The position numbers and the translations under genes are program-made. 7,331 nt of DNA from an uncultured Spirochaetales bacterium (GTDB taxonomy: Bacteria; Spirochaetota; Spirochaetia; Sphaerochaetales; Sphaerochaetaceae): NCBI GenBank assembly GCA_934276485.1, contig CAKQTE010000108.1, forward strand, positions 1 through 7,331, given 5' to 3'. Numbering within the stretch: position 1 is the first letter of the stretch; each line of letters starts with the position of its first letter. Below the pieces are notes generated by a model, which was not told the DNA's origin, searched no databases, and saw only the letters and a program-made list of their open reading frames with translations. This document shows positions 5,269 through 7,331 of the stretch, piece after piece.

Positions 5269-6672
5269 TCATTTCTGATAGGAATCAGACATTGATTTCT
5301 TTAACATATCGAGCTTTCTAGGCTTCTTGTCTCCATAGATATTTCCTACGTTGTAGTAGACCAAGAATAGAATGGAGACAAGTGTCCATGACACTGGGTA
5401 ACATACCATTACTAGCTCTACTGTTGCACAGAGTGCGGGAACAGATAGCCAGAGAATTCTCATTCCGCATATTCCAACAACCGTAAATAGAGTAGGAACA
5501 AGGGACTTTCCAGCACCTCTGATAGCACCGCTAAGAAGTTCGATTGATATATATGTGAAGTAGAATGGTGCGATTGTCAGCATAATATGCATTCCAATGT
5601 CTATAACTTCCTTATCTGTTACGAAGATATGGTAGCCATAGCGACCGAAGAATACATATACAACTTCAAGTAGCAATGATGATACAAGTGTCATCGCAAA
5701 TACAGACTTGACGCCCTTTCTAGCTCTATCGATCTTACCAGCTCCAAAGTTCTGTCCTACAAATGTTGTAATTGAAATTCCAAATGCATTAACCATCATC
5801 CAGAAGATAGCATCAAGCTTTCCATATGCAGCCCATGCAGCCGCTGTATCGGTTCCGAATGAATTGACTCTTGTCTGAATGATCATGTTTGATATGTTGT
5901 ACATGATAGACTGTATTCCTGCAGGCAGTCCTATTGCCATCATGCGCTTTAGAATCTGAATATCAAAGCGAAGGGACTTTAGTTTTAAGCCGCAAGCATC
6001 TTCTCTCTTACGTAGCCATATTAGCGATATTACTGCTGATACAACCTGTGAGATAACTGTTGCGTATGCAGCTCCTTCAACTCCCATCTTGAATCCCATG
6101 ATAAACAGGATATCGAGAACGATATTTACCAAGGATCCGATGATCAGGAAGTACAATGGATTTCGGCTATCTCCCAATGCACGGAATATTCCTGCACACA
6201 TGTTGTACATTACAATTGAAAGTGCACCTAGAAAGTATATGTGCAGATATGTCTCTGCCATATCCATAATATCTGCTGGCGTATCTATCAATATAAGAAG
6301 TGGGCGAGTGAATATATATCCAAGGATGGATATAATGATTCCTCCTACAAGAGCTAGCATGATAGCTGTATGAACAGCCTTTCCTGCTTTCTCATGGTCT
6401 TTTGCACCATAGAATTGTGAAATGACTACTGTTGCTCCAGATGAAAGACCTGTGAAGAAACCAATGATTAGGTTGATCATGGTTCCAGTTCCACCACCAA
6501 CAGCTGCTAGAGCTTGTTTTCCAAGCGCTTGTCCAACTATGATAGCGTCTACTGTGTTGTAGAGTGTCTGAAACAGAGTTCCAAATAAAATAGGAAAGAA
6601 GAACGCAAGAATCTGCTTCCAGATTACGCCCTCTGTAATTCCATTTTTAACCTGAAGTGTGTCTTTCGCCAT
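5269..6672 (-). CDS. MATE family efflux transporter
   Basis: This 467-residue inner-membrane protein has about 12 hydrophobic segments in two homologous halves. The halves show matching motifs: SQFYGAKDHEKAGKAV (85-100) against GQNFGAGKIDRARKGV (306-321), and RALGDSRNPLYF (164-175) against RGAGKSLVPTLF (385-396), the usual MATE internal duplication. The N-terminus (FFFPILFGTLFQTLYNTVDAIIVG, 24-47) matches MatE domains of the MepA/DinF-like branch. It probably exports cationic compounds or metabolites using a sodium or proton gradient; the substrate cannot be read from sequence. The ATG at 6672 is the only plausible start, because the frame has no upstream ATG, GTG or TTG before a stop. It lacks a recognisable Shine-Dalgarno and is embedded in an inverted repeat. 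It is transcribed towards thrC and appears unrelated to it. Confidence 0.93.
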   Translation of the reverse strand: MAKDTLQVKNGITEGVIWKQILAFFFPILFGTLFQTLYNTVDAIIVGQALGKQALAAVGGGTGTMINLIIGFFTGLSSGATVVISQFYGAKDHEKAGKAVHTAIMLALVGGIIISILGYIFTRPLLILIDTPADIMDMAETYLHIYFLGALSIVMYNMCAGIFRALGDSRNPLYFLIIGSLVNIVLDILFIMGFKMGVEGAAYATVISQVVSAVISLIWLRKREDACGLKLKSLRFDIQILKRMMAIGLPAGIQSIMYNISNMIIQTRVNSFGTDTAAAWAAYGKLDAIFWMMVNAFGISITTFVGQNFGAGKIDRARKGVKSVFAMTLVSSLLLEVVYVFFGRYGYHIFVTDKEVIDIGMHIMLTIAPFYFTYISIELLSGAIRGAGKSLVPTLFTVVGICGMRILWLSVPALCATVELVMVCYPVSWTLVSILFLVYYNVGNIYGDKKPRKLDMLKKSMSDSYQK

Positions 6673-6687
6673 AATTCGGATTATGGC
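6668..6687 (-). repeat. Perfect inverted repeat spanning the start codon of the MATE gene
   Basis: Two exact 8-base arms, GCCATAAT and ATTATGGC, flank the 4-base spacer CCGA (minus strand). The ATG lies in the downstream arm, so in mRNA it would be paired in a tetraloop hairpin. As DNA it could be a protein-binding palindrome. It is visible directly; any function is inference. Confidence 0.6.
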
Positions 6688-6802
6688 TATAAGAATGGTT
6701 ATTGTAAAGATGGTTTATGCTAGAGAAAACAGCAAGTTCATCTCTTGAACAGAAAGAATACGAGAAAATGAATATTCAAAATCATTAAGAACGCATATGA
6801 AT
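6673..6802. other. Intergenic region upstream of the MATE gene, small palindromes
   Basis: This 130-bp AT-rich spacer should hold the MATE promoter on the minus strand. A TACAAT (6707-6702) is a possible -10 box but has no good -35 partner. It contains an inverted repeat GTTCA-N5-TGAAC (6736-6750) and a 10-bp palindrome TGAATATTCA (6769-6778). I see no convincing terminator for the gene ending at 6803 and no small ORF. Confidence 0.35.
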
Positions 6803-7331
6803 TTAGAGAATCTTTTCCTTGTATTCGCTGATATTCTTTTCCTTTGATGAGAAGTTGATTCCAACAAGGTGCACTGTCTTTGTCTTTCTATCTACATCAA
6901 ATTGGTTTGCATATCCCTTGTCGTGTATTTGCTTGAGAGCAATATCTGCAGACTCATCACGCTTGAACTCAAAGACATAGATGTGCTTCTCTGTCTTCAA
7001 AATTGCATCAACGCGTCCATTCTTTGTTTCTATCTCGCTACCGATCTCAGCTCCCAATGCCTTCATCGATGAGAAGAATATGGAACTGTAATATAGTTCA
7101 TCTGCATTCTTTGAAAGGTCGTATGGAAGTGCTTCATATATTGATTTCAACCTATCGATTGCATCTTTTAGGCGGCCGTCCGCAAAACACTTGTCTATCT
7201 TTAGCTCTGAGAATGAAGATGCAGATGTTCTTCCTCCATAGAGAGCAAGGATATTCTTTGAATATGAAGTCGCTACCTCTTCATTAGGAAAATCCAGAAT
7301 AAGAAGGTTTTTATTATCCTCATCCACACCC
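6803..7331 (-). CDS. PD-(D/E)XK nuclease-domain protein of the AAA-ATPase-like family, C-terminal part
   Basis: The frame stays open to the window edge, so only about the last 176 residues are present; a GTG at 7327 is not a convincing start. The segment LLILDFPNEEVATSY is typical of the middle of these proteins. NGRVDAILKTEKHIYVFEFK carries a PD-(D/E)XK nuclease-fold motif with D107, E120 and K122, followed by Q133 in ALKQIHDKGYANQF and by the family sequence HLVGINFSS (numbering from the GTG). Full-length relatives have an N-terminal AAA-ATPase-like domain before this nuclease domain. They are often present in many copies in gut and oral anaerobes, and their biological role is not established. 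All nuclease motif residues are present, so this end at least is not degraded. Confidence 0.85.
   Translation of the reverse strand, partial: GVDEDNKNLLILDFPNEEVATSYSKNILALYGGRTSASSFSELKIDKCFADGRLKDAIDRLKSIYEALPYDLSKNADELYYSSIFFSSMKALGAEIGSEIETKNGRVDAILKTEKHIYVFEFKRDESADIALKQIHDKGYANQFDVDRKTKTVHLVGINFSSKEKNISEYKEKIL

Noticed and set aside
7003..7287. Plus-strand open frames opposite the PD-(D/E)XK gene
   Set aside because: They are antisense shadows of a gene with clear family motifs, and their translations look like no protein family.

Overview
The window looks like an ordinary bacterial chromosome segment of moderately low GC, with one mobile-element remnant at its left edge. The 76-residue L28 with four zinc-type cysteines, a fused aspartokinase/homoserine dehydrogenase and a PD-(D/E)XK protein of a type common in host-associated anaerobes lead me to favour a spirochaete (Sphaerochaeta/Treponema-like). 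That assignment is an inference from protein character and is low confidence.

Layout. Bases 1-306 are the 3' end of an IS200/IS605-type element: the last 60 codons of a TnpB-like protein (zinc ribbon plus RuvC-III motif), then a structured non-coding stretch ending in the typical right-end hairpin, the likely omega RNA. Next, on the minus strand, is tRNA-Pro(UGG) with its own terminator (355-382). Its promoter (475-503) overlaps the start codon of the divergent nth gene. nth (494-1105, +) encodes an endonuclease III with some unusual residues. rpmB (1257-1487, +) follows with its own promoter, a roughly 100-nt leader that can fold into a long imperfect hairpin, and a terminator. That terminator lies directly in front of the thrA ribosome binding site. 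thrA (1554-3968, +) and thrC (3979-5235, +) are tightly coupled. A UUCG-capped hairpin separates thrC from a convergent MATE exporter (5269-6672, -). The window ends in the C-terminal part of a minus-strand PD-(D/E)XK protein (6803-7331).

How the genes work together. thrA and thrC form a threonine-branch unit: homoserine dehydrogenase makes homoserine and threonine synthase finishes the pathway. The homoserine kinase (thrB) needed between them is not in the window. The most interesting observation is that the aspartokinase half of ThrA has lost most of its catalytic motifs, while both ACT domains (with the threonine-contact glutamines) and the homoserine dehydrogenase motifs are intact. It looks like a pseudokinase kept as a threonine-sensing regulatory module. 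nth, rpmB, the tRNA and the exporter show no evident functional link to it.
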